From Platerodrilus igneus (lineage: Eukaryota > Arthropoda > Insecta > Coleoptera > Lycidae), in the NCBI GenBank assembly GCA_036346225.1, contig JARFIW010001739.1, positions 12,503,001 through 12,567,000 of the forward strand: a DNA stretch of 64,000 nucleotides, read 5' to 3'. The position numbers and the translations under genes were made by a program. The notes under the pieces are model-generated. The model was not told the DNA's origin and ran no database searches. It saw only the letters and a program-made list of their open reading frames with translations. Of this stretch, positions 10,530-22,186 are shown one piece after another (positions within the stretch are counted from its first letter, which is position 1; every line of letters begins with the position of its first letter).

Positions 10530-11670
10530 ACTCATGACAAAAAAATAACTTTACCTAAATATGATGATTATTATAAGAAACTTCAGGTATTGGTTGTGCA
10601 ATATTCTCGAATAATGTTAATTGTGTGAAAGGATTTATTGGAAAACTATTAATTCGGCAAATGTCTAAGTGTTGGGGGGATCTTTGCAGCCATGGGCTGC
10701 TTAACCCCTTTCAGATGCCATGAATCTCGGTGAAATAGGGCATATTACTAAAACACAATAGAAGGGGATCTGAGCTGTATATAGGCTGTGTGGGAATTTC
10801 AGGAAACTGCATAGGCTAGTTCAGAAGATAAATAAGTGGAGGTACATGTCCAACCAGTTTTGAAACGGAATACTTAATGACGAAAAAATAAGCGCAGATA
10901 AATCTGATGATTATTATAAACAACTACAAGGGTTGGTTGTGAAATATCTGCAACTAATGTTGACTGTGCGAAAAGGTATATTGGAAAAAATTTTAAAACA
11001 GAAAATGCGCAAGTTCTGGGAGAACTTGGCTACCACAAGCTGCTTACCCTCCATCAAAACCTTACATTTGATTTTCCAATGCTCGACCCGCAGGTACTAC
11101 ATTGACCAGGAAGCGAGTTTTTTTACCTGGAAAATATAAAATTTTGCTGAACCCTTACTGTTCCAAGCAAGGTAGTGATCTTTAACGTGCATGACAACAC
11201 TCACACACAGGACCTCTATTTTACCTCTCCAACGAACAAGGGTGTATTTTTGTGAAAAATGCTCGCCTAATCTTTTTCAAGCGGACCGTGTGGGGGTTTG
11301 AACCCAGGATCTTGGGCATAGTAGTCCCACGCATACCAACTATGCCACGGAGCTTCAGATGTATGAAGATGATAGTATGGATAGACTAAGTTAATAACAA
11401 ATAGGTTATAGAAATAGTAGAAAAATAAAGACGTCTGTGAAAAAAAATAGGAAAAATGGAAGGGCAGAATACGTTCTAAGGCATTTTTGGGGAATAGTAT
11501 GGGATATATTACAAGCAGAGATAAGAAAAAGTAGGTAGATGTAGACCTAGATCCGATAGTGATAGATGCAGACTGCATATTTCAAGGAAATGTGTAGTTT
11601 AGTTCAGAATAGGAAACAATGAGGGTACGCGTCTAACCAGTTCCAGAACTGAAGACCTATTGATGATGAT
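10530..11670 (+). repeat. Tandem RTE 3' ends in copy B
   Basis: Same order as in copy A: tail 1 to about 10722, tail 2 (about 10723-11061) with its own degenerate ORF end and GATGATTATTATAAACAAC, the SINE, then a shortened tail 3 (about 11353-11670) that starts at CAGATGTATGAAGATGATAG. About 240 bp of tail 3 present in copies A and C is missing next to the SINE. Confidence 0.75.
11062..11352 (-). mobile_element. tRNA-derived SINE, copy S2 (same site as S1)
   Basis: Reverse-oriented SINE of the S1 family with B box GGGTTCAAACCCC on the minus strand and A-box region GGCATAGTTGGTATG. It lies directly after GCTGCTTACCCTCC..AACC, the same left flank as S1 in RTE copy A, so the insertion is shared rather than independent. 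The right flank and TSD were lost with part of tail 3. Confidence 0.85.
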
Positions 11671-13183
11671 GTACCATTTTCCAAATGAAAAAAAAAAGGT
11701 TTGTGGAGCTCACAAAGAAAATTAAAGAAAAACCTATAGCTTCGACGTGAAGAGAAAATGGGACTTGGTATTTTACGTCATAAAAGAACAAATATATACC
11801 CTTTTGCCACATACCTAAATCTAAGTGTTGAAGAAGAACGGTTTCAGTATCTTAAGTTTCCAACTAATTAATATTCTGGAATCTTCACAGGAATAATGCA
11901 TGTTAAGTAACACGTAATTTCTACACTCACAAAGACGAGAATATAATTATAACGTTCACGTACTAAGTTGTTGAACAAATTTAGAATTAAGTTCTTTGAT
12001 AACACTTAATGTTTAAATTTAGTAAATTTTGAACAAATTTAGAATTAAGTTCTTTGATAACACTTAATGTGTAAATTTAGTAAATTTAGTGTTGCAATTA
12101 TGCTGTTTTATATTTAATTTTTAAATTAAATTTCAAACCCTCGTGGACGCAACATGCCGCCCGCCTAAAATACTAAGTATTTTACACATTATCTTATTGG
12201 AAGCGGACACAATTTTAATACCGGTCGCTGGAAAATGCTGGATGATGTACAAACAGACTACTATGCCAGTTCCAGGTAAACTTTATGCTACTGGACCACG
12301 TAACCACTTCAAGATTGGGAGTGGGGAGCGGGATAAATTTTTATCGTGAATTAACACTAAAATATCTTTTAGTAGGGATGGTTAATCGTTATACATTTGT
12401 ATCACTGATGTAAAGTATGCAAGTAGTCACGAGACTATCTTTCCCAAGAATGCTTGCTACGTGGAGATTAACTGCCATCGGGAAGGGTTATTGGGTTTGA
12501 GGTGGTCAATATTCGGGTCTGAAAGAGCAGTGAGATTTTCCATCGTTAAAAATGACTAACGGTAAGTACCTACAAGTTATTTGGATTAGTGCTCAATGGG
12601 ACTAAAGGATGTCAGTTTACCACAGTCTCGATCTGAACTAAAACCGTAAGAAATTCTTCGTATCTATCTTGCGTTAAAGGTGTTTTAACGGTTTTTATCA
12701 GTCTTCCAAGGACTATCGAAATTAGGTCTAAAAGCTACATTAATATTCCACTGAATATTTTCATGTACTGTGGCAGAGGCAAATATACTATTCAGTTGAT
12801 TATGTGCAGCCACAGAATTTGTACCCTAATCGCTCTGTAAGGCCATGCAACGAACTTTCCCTACTATAAGTCTTTTTAAAGCTGCGATTTAGATTTAGAT
12901 TTATTTATTTATTTAGATTTAGATCTCATTTAGTTTATTTACACTTAGTTGGTGCAGCTTTTAACATTTTTGTATTTGTAGTAATTTCAAAATGTTTTGC
13001 TACTAATAAATTTTGGTCGATATCTATATATGCAGGTGGAAACGGCTTTTACAATTATTTTTAACTTTTGAATCTACTTTAATATAGTCTTTCTGAAACT
13101 TTCCTATATTATCTACCATGTGTACGTGTGGGATAAAAAATCTGTTCATCTAACTATCGACAGCTACTTGGTCTAGGAAAACT
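11671..13183. other. Interval with no supported gene
   Basis: Apart from the tandem duplication at 11972-12087, nothing is recognised. Near 12890-12930 a short TTTAGATT-rich run is simple sequence. Confidence 0.5.
11972..12087. repeat. 58-bp perfect-spacing tandem duplication
   Basis: Two adjacent copies of a 58-bp unit beginning TGAACAAATTTAGAATTAAG start at 11972 and 12030. They differ at one or two bases, pointing to a recent local duplication. Confidence 0.9.
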
Positions 13184-13414
13184 CACCGAAAACAATTCAT
13201 CGAATATAATTGATCGAATCGCAACTCATTAAAGCAACAGTCCATATAAAATAAACAGCAATCGAAACAATTAATCGAAACACAATTTATCGAATTAACA
13301 ATTCATCGAAAGATGAATTAATCGAAATTTCCAATTTGGAAGTTTATTAACCTTTCAAGAATAATAACATTTTTTAACGTAATTATAGAGAACAAATTTT
13401 TGGAATTGCAGCAT

Positions 13415-14100
13415 GTCGCTGGCGACACAACGTCCAGTAGGACAATTTCGGCCAGTTCTTGACTTACAGAGCTTTGACCACTTTGACCAATTCGCCCGAC
13501 TTTAGATCCACATCGCCCAATATAGGACCACAACGCCCAAAATCGGTTCACGCGGAGTCAGAAAATGCGCACACAATAATTATTGTGAAATAGTAATCAA
13601 GTTGCATGACCAAATTATATCGCAAGCCACATTAAAGTACAGTCTACAAAGTTTTTAGCTGTTTTTTAAGTCGTAAAAATTTTGAATAGCAACCTAATTT
13701 CAACACTATCTTTGCATATGTACCCGTTTGGATACTTTTTTGAAGCTTGTTTTGACTCTTTATTCCCGATCAATACAGCGTCCTTCCGTTCGGCGTGTTT
13801 ACTAAGTTTTCGGCAATTTGTCCAATTTTCTGAATTTTATTCATACAGCGTTTTATTTTTTCGGCGATATGACCGGATCTCAAAGTTAACTATAATTCCA
13901 CAATAATTATTATGTGCGCATTTTCTGACTCCACGCGAACTGATTTTTGGCGTTGAAACCCTATTGTGGTATTTGTTTATCTACACAAAGGTTGGTCTAA
14001 ATGGTCGAGGTGGTCGCTAGTTTCTAGTCAAAAAGTGGTCGAAATTGTCTTGGTGGGCGTTGTGGCCTCAGTCGATGGTTGCGTTCCACGTTATGACACA
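13415..14100. repeat. Imperfect inverted repeat inside the MULE
   Basis: The left arm (about 13415-13605) and right arm (about 13890-14100) are reverse complements at moderate identity. The clearest part is a GTGCGCATTTTCTGACTCC block (right arm about 13913-13931, left arm about 13550-13572) followed outward by TTTTGGCGTTG and GAAATTGTC-type sequence. The spacer of about 285 bp is unrelated. It may be a subterminal repeat of the MULE or a nested foldback element. Confidence 0.7.
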
Positions 14101-14424
14101 TATCAAAATTTGGACAAAGTGGTCGTGTTTGGCGTTACTGGGTTTCCAGGCGGGCGCTATGATACAGAAAGACGGGTAGGCAAAGTGGTCGGTGGTCGAA
14201 GTGTTCCGCCACGTTCTTAAGTGTATAGAAAAGGTAAGTACATTTTGACTGGTGTAGTTGGAATCAATTTTTTTGTTGTTTTATTCTTATTGGATTTTGA
14301 TAATAATATATTTTACATTGAAAAACTTTTAGCAATTATTGGATAACTGCTTTTTATACCATTGCTTACGGGAAAGTATTATTAAGACGCAATTAACATT
14401 TTAAGAATGGTATTAACATTAACT

Positions 14425-14613
14425 CAGTGGTTTTCTAAACTTTATTACACTGCGCCCCAATATAAAGAAAAAAATCTTTGCCGACCCTCAATTCGATAAA
14501 ACAATATAAACATCATTAATAGGTAATAGTTAATATAAACGCAATCTTTATGCTCTCTTATGAGATAGTAAATGCAACCTTGGGGGACGCGCCCCACAAT
14601 TGGGAAACCACCG
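14425..14613. mobile_element. Small hAT-type MITE
   Basis: The left end CAGTGGTTTTCTAAAC with nearby CTGCGCCCC and the right end, read in reverse, CGGTGGTTTCCCAATT with GTGGGGCGCG give short hAT-like TIRs around about 189 bp with no coding capacity. Flanking 8-mers (CATTAACT, CCTAACCT) match at only 5 of 8 positions, so the TSD is decayed or the call is wrong. The ends resemble those of the full hAT at 60513-63145. Confidence 0.5.
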
Positions 14614-14824
14614 CCTAACCTAACTAATCTTTCATGTTTTAAATACAATGTAACTAAATCTCAAAATTATTTCAAATATTCATATTCTAAAAGATGCAAT
14701 TAGCGGTTAACCGCAAACAGCATATTCAAGAAATGTGTGTATTTAAAGACCATTTCCTGTTATTGATAAATACCTAGCTATATTGCCATTTTACAAAGTG
14801 CCGTTATAGAGAGAGCACTAGAAT

Positions 14825-16203
14825 GGTAATGAGCGAAAAGGGCAACCAAAAATTGTTAGTAGATGATCACCTATACAGTAAAGATAAACAAGTAGAAGAA
14901 GTATGATTAATATCAAAAACTGAAGTGTAGTGTACGAATAATAACGGGGGCGATAGTATTTTAAAATACTATGAAACACACTCACATAGTGGATGCTTCG
15001 CATGTTGAAGAAACCAAAATGATGAACAATATACGAGAAAACACAAGATATACTTACTCTGCAGTTTATCGTATCAAATGCTTCTCTTGGCGTAAGTCAA
15101 ACTGTTGCAGCTTCCCTTCCAAAAGTCAGTAACGTCAAGAAAAGTATACGAAACACACGTACTAAACAACAAGCTGTATCAGCATTGCCTATTAATCGTA
15201 GTGATATTGTATTTCTAGAGAAGTTACAAAAGATAAGAATGGACAAGAATTTTTAATGTATAATTCTGGTCCGACCAATAACCGAATATTGATTTTTCTA
15301 CTAAACGAAATCTGCTGAATCAGGAGGATCATTGTTACACATATGGCACATATAAAACTGTAGCGCGTCTTTTTTCCACTGTATCCTATACACGGGTTAC
15401 AGCAAAACTTTGTTATCATTAGTTTATGCGTTGTTACCCGACAAAACTGCAGAAACTATATACGGTTCCTTCAGAAGATAAAGGCGCTAATAGCAAGTGG
15501 TTTACCTAGAACGATATGTACAGATTTTAAATCGGCTATAATTAGTGCATTAAGCCAAGAATTTAGGCAGTCCAGCCATCAAGGATGTTTTTCCACTTCT
15601 GTCAACGTATATATGGAAAAATTCAGTTCGCAGGAATTCAAGCGAGTTACGCAACAGATGCTGGTTGTGTTGAAGTTACGATTATTGCCTACACTAGCAT
15701 TTGTTTTCCAGCAGACGTCGTTATTGCATTTGAAAGACTTTCTGACGCACATATTACTTCCAGATATCCAACCTGATCTTGATTATTTCGAAGACGTGTG
15801 GATTGGACGTCCTTAACGCTGGCGCCGTCGCTTTCACCGCGATTTCGTCACATGTGGAACTGTTTCTAAGAAGCACATGAGGCCTACCAAAATTAAATAA
15901 TTCCTTAGAAGACTGAGCATCCCAGTATATGGAAATTTATTGAAACAATTCAACGGCAGTATAATTTAAGTAACTGCAGCTACACCTGTGCCTACGTTCC
16001 CATTGCTGCATCCGAATGTACTACGGGTGCAATTCAGCGGCAGCAAACCTTGTATGGTCCACAGGTTGAACAGTGCGTAGCGGATATAGAAGGTCCACCA
16101 TCCCACGAAAAATACAGGGATCGCTCAGAGGTTATAGTACGGCCGATTGAAAATTATAATTAAAACAATATTCTCGATTTCTTGCATGGAATGGCACATG
16201 ACA
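14825..16203 (+). pseudogene. MULE transposase with N-terminal FLYWCH-type finger, decayed
   Basis: Family blocks appear in order across three frames. An N-terminal FLYWCH-like region comes first (SEKGNQKLLVDDHLYSKDK, about 14829-14888) with the finger's final His pair (THSHSGDASHVEE, about 14975). Then come ASLPKVSNVKKSIRNTR (about 15110), YGTYKTVARLFS (about 15340, where intact relatives have DGTFKT) and LVYALLPDKTAETIYGSF (about 15420). TDFKSAIISALSQEF and GCFFHFCQRIYGKIQ (about 15530-15620), DYFEDVWIGRP (about 15780) and a C-terminal FLHGMAHDT (about 16175) complete it. Many stops and frameshifts interrupt it, and the first catalytic Asp block is altered. The enzyme would cut and paste the element by its TIRs. 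Assignment to MULE/FLYWCH is strong. Confidence 0.88.
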
Positions 16204-16209
16204 CACGAT

Positions 16210-16700
16210 TTTATAGAATAGATGAGAAAGAAATCGTTTTTCGATTATTACAAAAATTAAAAACAACAAGAAAATGGGGAATTGTTTTTAGACTTTAAAA
16301 AAATTTAAATGAAAGAAAGTGACAATGGAATAATTTTCAACTTATACAAAAATTAAAATAAAAGAGATAACAAAAGTAGTTTCTCTAACTTATACAGAAA
16401 TTAAAAAGAAAAAAATAGCACAGGAACCGTTGTCCGACTTTTATAAACAAAATTACAAAGGAATAATTTTTGAGTTTTACAAAAATAAAAAGAAATGAAA
16501 TAACAAAGAATAGTTTTTAAACTTTTATAAAAAATAAAAAGGTAAAAAAATATAAAATATGGTTTTTCAGTTATTGCAAAAATTATCTAAAAAAACAATG
16601 GCAAAGGGATAATTTTTCGACTTTTACAAAAATAAAAACCAAAAAAGGAACTTTCTTCGACTTCTAGAAAAAATAAAAAACAAACTTTCTAAACTTGCCA
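16210..16700. repeat. A-rich degenerate minisatellite (about 55-65 bp units)
   Basis: A series of imperfect repeats with the consensus TTTTTCGACTTTTACAAAAA followed by an A/G-rich stretch, about eight units, lies between the MULE transposase remnant and the right TIR. Confidence 0.75.
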
Positions 16701-16945
16701 GGGAGATGCTTCAAGTTCTAAGGCTGGTTAATATATGAAGAAGCTTAATAAATAAATTTAAAGCAAATCGAAAAACAAGTGTGTTATTCTAAATATCCCT
16801 GAGATAATTTCTCAAATACAAAATTTTGATTAACTCTTATTTCAATGAATTATTGATTCGATAAATTATGTTTCGATTAATTGTGTTTTGATTAATTGTC
16901 CATTCCATGAATTGTGTTTCGAAGGATTGTTTCGATGACTATTCC

Positions 16946-17789
16946 TCAAGCGACCTCTACTGTCGTATTGTCCATTTAGGTAATATAACTTATCGATTCA
17001 GTAGTGCATTCGTTGGACTGTTTAAATCCCGCTTAGACGATTGTGCCAGAAGCTGTTCCTTATTTCTAATTTGAGTTTTTAAAAACGGCCACTAAATGAC
17101 CTTATTGAAATACGTTATTACTATTTTCGTAAAATTTTATATTTTTTATTGTAAACACAGCATGTACTTAGAAATTGACGTAGTGGTTTGTTTATAATGT
17201 GTTTAAACAAAGCAATTTTGTGAGAAAATGGAAATTCCATGTAAACGTTTTCGTTGAATGATTGTTTACGGTTTTATTAATGACCTAACTCAACAACATG
17301 CATGGAATTGCTTCTTTCAGTTTTTGGTAATAAAACACCATTAGAAATGACTATTTGCAATTAGTTTGCAGAATTTTAACACTGTACGTTTCTCAGTGAT
17401 GCATTTCGTGAAGACCGACACAACGAATTGTTATTCTAAAAAACATTGATGCTCTACGCAACTAAAATGACAAAGATCAGTATGTCGCTTACTACATAGA
17501 GGCACTCTTTGACAAATTGAAACACGCCACGCAATACATTTGATTATTAACGAACATTTAGCTATGAAGAAAATTTCTTCCCGGTGGTTTCTGTATACTT
17601 TGATTGAAGCCGAAAAGAAGGCTTCTGTTAATTGGTGCTAGAAATGGCACATAAAATTTTGCTGTGGAACTGCTAAATTTCTGTATAATATCGTAATTGT
17701 TGACAAAACTTAAATGATTTTTACGAACCAGAAACTAATCATCAATTCACGTATTGGGTGTTTCAAAATTACCTGTTGTTAGTTAAAAA
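16946..17789. other. Interval without a recognised feature
   Basis: AT-rich, with no coding motif, TIR or repeat that I can support. Confidence 0.55.
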
Positions 17790-18060
17790 AAATAATTATT
17801 TATTTCTTCTGAACCTTTCGTGGTTCAGATGTTTGAAGAAAACTTAAAACGCAATACTATACAACAACTAGTTTGCTAGAATTAATTGACGAGATCATGG
17901 AGAACAACATAAAACGTCGGTTGCATCGTGCTTCATCATAATAGTGCTAGGTCACCTACAGTACCTCAAACAATTGATCATTTTAGAGGGATAAACAGAA
18001 TTCATGTCCCGCTTCTCGTATTCACAGCGATTTTCGTCACCGCAAGGGGCTGTTGGACTA
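17790..18060 (+). pseudogene. Probable mariner transposase scrap
   Basis: In two frames the reading resembles the middle of a mariner transposase: MENNIKRRLH, then HHNSARSPTVPQTIDHF and GINRIHVP, where intact relatives have HHDNARSHTA, and then the block ending PYSPDLSPCDFF, here unrecognisable. It lies on the opposite strand to the better mariner remnant that starts at 18062. Weak but plausible. Confidence 0.4.
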
Positions 18061-18061
18061 T

Positions 18062-19060
18062 AGAAGAACTATATTTTTGAGGTACTAATCTTCGATTGGA
18101 AAAAATGTTTCGATCATTGGTTTTAACATATCTACAAGGGCCGCATTTTCAACTTCTGGCAGATCGTAAGGACAATACAAGTACATATAAACCAAGAATT
18201 TTATTATTAATGGTTTTGTACACTTATGTTTACTTTTCGGCATAGTCACCTTGGAAATTGAGGCATTTGTCGTACATAGGGACAAGCTTTGCAAATACCC
18301 TCTGCGAAAAATATTGTCGCCATTGAATTAAGCTGACTGTTTACATTGGCAGCTCCGTGGCGTAGTTGGTATGCGTGTGACTACTATGCTCAAAGTCACA
18401 AATTCGAATCCTGACACGGTCCCCTGTTAGGCCAGCATTTTCCAAAAAAATACACTCTCGTTCAAATGACAGGTAAAATGGAAGTTCCGTGTGTGTGTTG
18501 TCACGCACATTAAATATACGTAGCTTGCTTGGTACAGCAAGGGTTCGGCAAAATTCAAAATTCCCATGTAAAAATACTTATTTCCTGGTCAATGTAGTCG
18601 CTTCGGGTGGAGCATTGGAAAAATCAAATGTAATGATTATTTACATTGTCTTGAAGCTCCTCCTTAATTTGGAAGTCCTGCCCTTCTAGCTACTTCTTCA
18701 GTTCAAGGAAAATATGGAAGTCAGTCAGCGCCAGGTCAGGACTATATGGTGGGTGTTGGAAAACATCTCATTAAGATTGCTAAAGGAGTCTTAGAGGTAT
18801 AGCAGCAATGTGAAGACGGACGGTGTCGTAGACCAAAACAACTCCAGATGTCAGCACAGTTCTTTTTTTGTTTTGGTTGGCTCTTCGTAGACGTCATCCA
18901 GTTTTGCAATAAACAACTGCATGCCAGCTTTTAAGAAACGAATATTATTTCGTAATATGCACGTCACGGAACAATCAATTGACGTGGCTGCAGCTTAACC
19001 CAGAGTTTCGTCAAAAACTAGGCTATATCACATATGAATACAAAAAAATGCGCAGTCACT
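18062..19060 (-). pseudogene. mariner-type transposase remnant split by a SINE
   Basis: On the minus strand, from high to low coordinates, the reading shows LDDVYEEPTKTKK (about 18900), VYDTVRLHIAA (the HDNARPHTA block with its Asp), HPPYSPDLALTDFHIF (about 18710-18760) with the third catalytic Asp, then after the SINE the C-terminus FAKLVPMYDKCLNFQGDY followed by AEK and a stop (about 18230-18290). Intact mariners have about 345 residues; the N-terminal DNA-binding half is not recognisable here. Stops and frameshifts are present in addition to the SINE. The broad mariner call is secure, the subfamily is not. Confidence 0.8.
18349..18639 (+). mobile_element. tRNA-derived SINE, copy S5, with TSD
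   Basis: 291 bp, forward: GCAGCTCCGTGGCGTAGTTG (A box), B-box region AAATTCGAATCCTG, core GTGTGTGTTGTCACGCAC, body CAGCAAGGGTTCGGCAAAAT. It is flanked by a perfect 9-bp TSD TTTACATTG (18340-18348 and 18640-18648) and sits inside the minus-strand mariner gene, so the SINE is younger than the mariner. Confidence 0.92.
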
Positions 19061-20429
19061 CATCGGCCACCTGCCACACGTCTAACGTTTATAGTGTGCG
19101 ATGGAGAATGAAAAAAGGACCCTTGTAAAAATGCATAAATCTTAAAAGCAAGTATTCGGAATCGTAATAATAAAATATGTTTTTAAAATTATTTAATTTC
19201 CTAGTTTTTGTAAACACTTAAAATGTGTTCCTTGTGGAGACCTTACTTTTCACTATCTAACAAGAGTGACGATTTATACAAATCGTCTTTCATAAAATCT
19301 ATAAAACTATTTAACGCTATAGATGCTTTAACATGTAGTAGTACCTTTAATTCTGAAGCACGTTGAGGACCGAGTTCTAGATTGTAAAAAAATCCTTTTC
19401 AACTTGTGTGCTTTACTACTGAACCCGATGAACGTCATTTGCGCTCCTATTTCTTAAAGATTTCATTCATTTCGTCCAACACATTCAAAAGGAAATCCCT
19501 TCTATGTACTTGAATAGCGGAAATATACTCTAAAGTAACGAAGCCATTTATTTCGGAAGCCTTTTTATTCATTAACCTAAAATATTGCTGTAAGTATGAC
19601 ACTTTAATACTCCTAGTCGTTCCTTCTCATTAATGCTCTAATGAGGAAGAAGATATATAGGCAACAATACACAAGCACCCTTGTATTTCATTTTACCCTG
19701 TTTTGACATAACTGTAGAAGATATTTACAAATGGATGGGAACGTATTTACCATGTGGTATGTTTAACAGCTTTTAAATATACGATTATAGTGCAGAAATG
19801 TGAAATTCAATAACTGTATGACCTGAATAATACCACTATCCATAAAATGCTAACTTTAGTAACTTTTTATTTTTCTTATGTTGGTTTTCTATAGAAAATT
19901 CAATCGGTGCTGTATAATTATTCACAATTAATAATGATACGCCTTGTAGGTTTGACCGTCTTAGATAGATTTTTATTGCTAGGGGACAGTTTTGTATCAT
20001 ATTCTCAACAACCATACGACATTCCCTCCCTAAAGAGTGTATCGTTGCAATATGAACTGTTAATTTAGTCCGTTATTACAAGTTTTTTTTTACTTTTAAA
20101 AAATAATTAGAAAAATAAGAAAAGATACTTGAGAAGGTACTCTACCTAAATTTCTATAACTCAGCACAAAAAACAAAAGAATGCAGAAAAAAAGTATAAG
20201 TACGAATAAAACAAACTATAGCTGTAAAATACAGTTGTAACACCCTCGTGTTAGCCCTCAGTCGGAAGTTATGCAAAAATCTTTTGAAAGTCTGTAGTAT
20301 CCCCAAAACATTCGTTTTGTATGTGCAAGAAGATGCTTCATAATCAAATTTTTAATGTGAGCCAAAATATACAAAAATAAAATGCAATTTTCGTTAAATA
20401 AATATTTACACAGTTTAGTAACCTTGCGG

Positions 20430-20433
<4 letters not shown>
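19061..20433. other. Interval with weak coding remnants only
   Basis: On the minus strand at about 19240-19500 a broken frame gives protein-like text (LLNVLDEMNEIF, SFIDFMKDDLYKSSLL). I do not recognise it. Its shape would fit a transposase or host pseudogene. The rest shows nothing. Confidence 0.4.

Positions 20434-20475
<42 letters not shown>
20434..20475. repeat. (TA)n microsatellite
   Basis: About 20 uninterrupted TA units. Confidence 0.97.
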
Positions 20476-20477
<2 letters not shown>

Positions 20478-20933
20478 AATGTAAGGTGGGGGTACAAGGC
20501 TTCTAAGAGTAGATTTGTGTTAAAAAGGGTGTATGCCAAAAACATGATTTATAAATCAGATCCATAAATTCAAAAACTATATTTTGCTGTACTTTACATA
20601 TGCTAAAGTATGTACCATTCTAGTTTGAAACGTATGTGCCAAAGGTAAACAAAATGACTTTATGACGTTGATACAATGCACGGTACTCAAGGTTTTATAC
20701 TGAGTTGATATTTTATAAGCCATTGAAAGTACATTTGCCGTCGGAAAACCGGACGCGTCTACGGATATCTACAATCAACCAAGCGTCCAGGTCTTGTGTA
20801 AATATTTTGGCTTTTCATTTAAATAGAATCAACTTTGGACGAATTGTAAAATCAAAATTATAAGTGAATAGAAATATAAAATATTATTGGAGAATTGTGA
20901 AGTGTTTAGGACCAATGGTAGAAATTAGGAATG

Positions 20934-21776
20934 TATATAAAGACTATAGTGAAGGTATTTTGGACACTAGAGTAAAGACGAATTGTTATTGGATAGTTTA
21001 TGCTTTTAAAAATGTGATTAAGTAAGCTAATGTTGTTATGCTTATTGCTTAGCCAAGTAAATAAGGAGATTCTTTTTCGATAATATTCAGTATAAAGACG
21101 TGTTTTGCAAACCTGCGTTAAAAGTTGTATAAATAATTGATGAAATAAATGTTTTTTGAGTTAAATAGTCTGATTTAATCAAGTGAAAGTACAAGAAGCA
21201 TCGGTAGTATAAAAGCGACGAGTATAGAAGAATATTTAGAGTGGTTAATAGTGCGACGGGAAAGCGACGATTTATTTAGGTTTGAACTAGATTGATATTG
21301 GATTTGGGAAGATTGGTTAAACGGCAGCAGGAGATTCGAGTGGATATACAAAGCGACGGCGAAGCAACGACGATATTAATAATTTTGGAGTGATTTGGAT
21401 AGATTAAAGGCAGTAGGACATCGAGTGGATATTGAAGGAATAGCAGGGAATAGGTTGATTTGGAATAGGACGGCAGTATAGATTGGAGATTGAATACGGA
21501 AAGGCGAGAGGACTGATTGGAGCACGAAGAAGGAAGACAGGAGAGCAGCATATTACAAGGAAGAATTAACGCAGGGGAAGTAGATACAACGGTTTATTCA
21601 AAATTCTAAAATTAGGGTAAATTATTTCAGATTTGGGGTCAGCAAAATTGTTAAGAACACCTGGAGGCGATACGCAAGTGAACATCGATTGTGAATCCTT
21701 GTGAAGGTGCGTACGGTGAATAAGATCTTGAGCCAGAAACATTTAAAGAAGGCATTCATCGCGGTATAATTCAGGT
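20934..21776 (+). promoter_or_regulatory. TATA box followed by a purine-rich leader and a splice-donor-like site
   Basis: TATATAAAG at 20934-20942 is followed by a purine-rich, stop-filled leader and ends at TTCAG/GTAAGT (GT at 21775-21776). The leader contains several AGCGACG motifs (about 21217-21370) and an AATAAA at 21144-21149. The layout resembles a transcribed non-coding first exon or the R-U5/leader part of a retroelement. No experimental support is possible here. Confidence 0.4.
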
Positions 21777-22131
21777 AAGTACCGTGTAATATCTTAAAAC
21801 GTCAAAAATTAAAGTCAGAAATAGTATACATAAATTAATTTGGCACCAAGCAACATTGATCAGTAAAATTTGGCCTACACAGTAAATAATTCCATATAAA
21901 AAGTGGTAAAACAAACGAGTGTGCAGTTTGGTTGGGCAGTGCACATCTACTCACGATTGAACTCACGGTGAGTAGGTGAACGCCCTGAGATAAAGGTTTC
22001 ATATAGTCGAGGCATAAAATATAGTGAACAGTAAATAGATAACCAACCAAACTTTGCTAAAAGCACATCATATAGAAGTCATATTATTGAATACTAAAAT
22101 TAGGGCGACGACAAAAGTCGTGTATCAGAAT

Positions 22132-22134
<3 letters not shown>
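21777..22134. other. Interval without a recognised feature
   Basis: Follows the donor-like site; would be intronic if that site is used. No coding motif is seen. Confidence 0.4.

Positions 22135-22181
<47 letters not shown>
22135..22181. repeat. (TA)n microsatellite at the left edge of the 2.1-kb duplication
   Basis: About 22 TA units directly before the first 2.1-kb unit. Confidence 0.97.

Positions 22182-22186
<5 letters not shown>

Larger units (their letters stand above)
7867..11670 (+). mobile_element. RTE-clade LINE, composite copy B (internally rearranged)
   Basis: Same family and orientation as copy A. It begins with the 5' part shared with copy C (TACACAGCGTACTTAA..., about 7871) and ends at GATGATGATG near 11669. 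Relative to A and C it lacks the segment between the endonuclease end and the linker (junction near 8680). It carries a displaced copy of downstream ORF sequence at 9486-9682, and has lost part of tail 3 next to its SINE. It contains the same reverse-oriented SINE as copy A at the matching position. Confidence 0.85.
13184..16945. mobile_element. Mutator-like DNA transposon (MULE) with long degenerate TIRs
   Basis: The ends carry inverted, internally repetitive sequence built on ATCGAAACAATT units: 13184-13330 reads CACCGAAAACAATTCATCGA..., ATTAATCGAAACACAATTTA; the reverse complement of 16835-16943 reads CATCGAAACAATCCTTCGA..., ATTAATCGAAACATAATTTA. Between them lies a FLYWCH plus MULE transposase relic on the plus strand (about 14825-16203). 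The total of about 3.76 kb suits a MULE. I could not find a clear 9-10 bp TSD. A nested hAT MITE, an internal inverted repeat and an A-rich minisatellite add to the length. Confidence 0.8.

Noticed and set aside
12143..12349. 68-codon frame and its alternative frames resembling retroelement text.
   Set aside because: Could not align to any Copia/Gypsy block; judged chance.
14702..14713. 12-bp perfect palindrome GCGGTTAACCGC.
   Set aside because: Isolated, no second copy and no associated feature; expected occasionally by chance.
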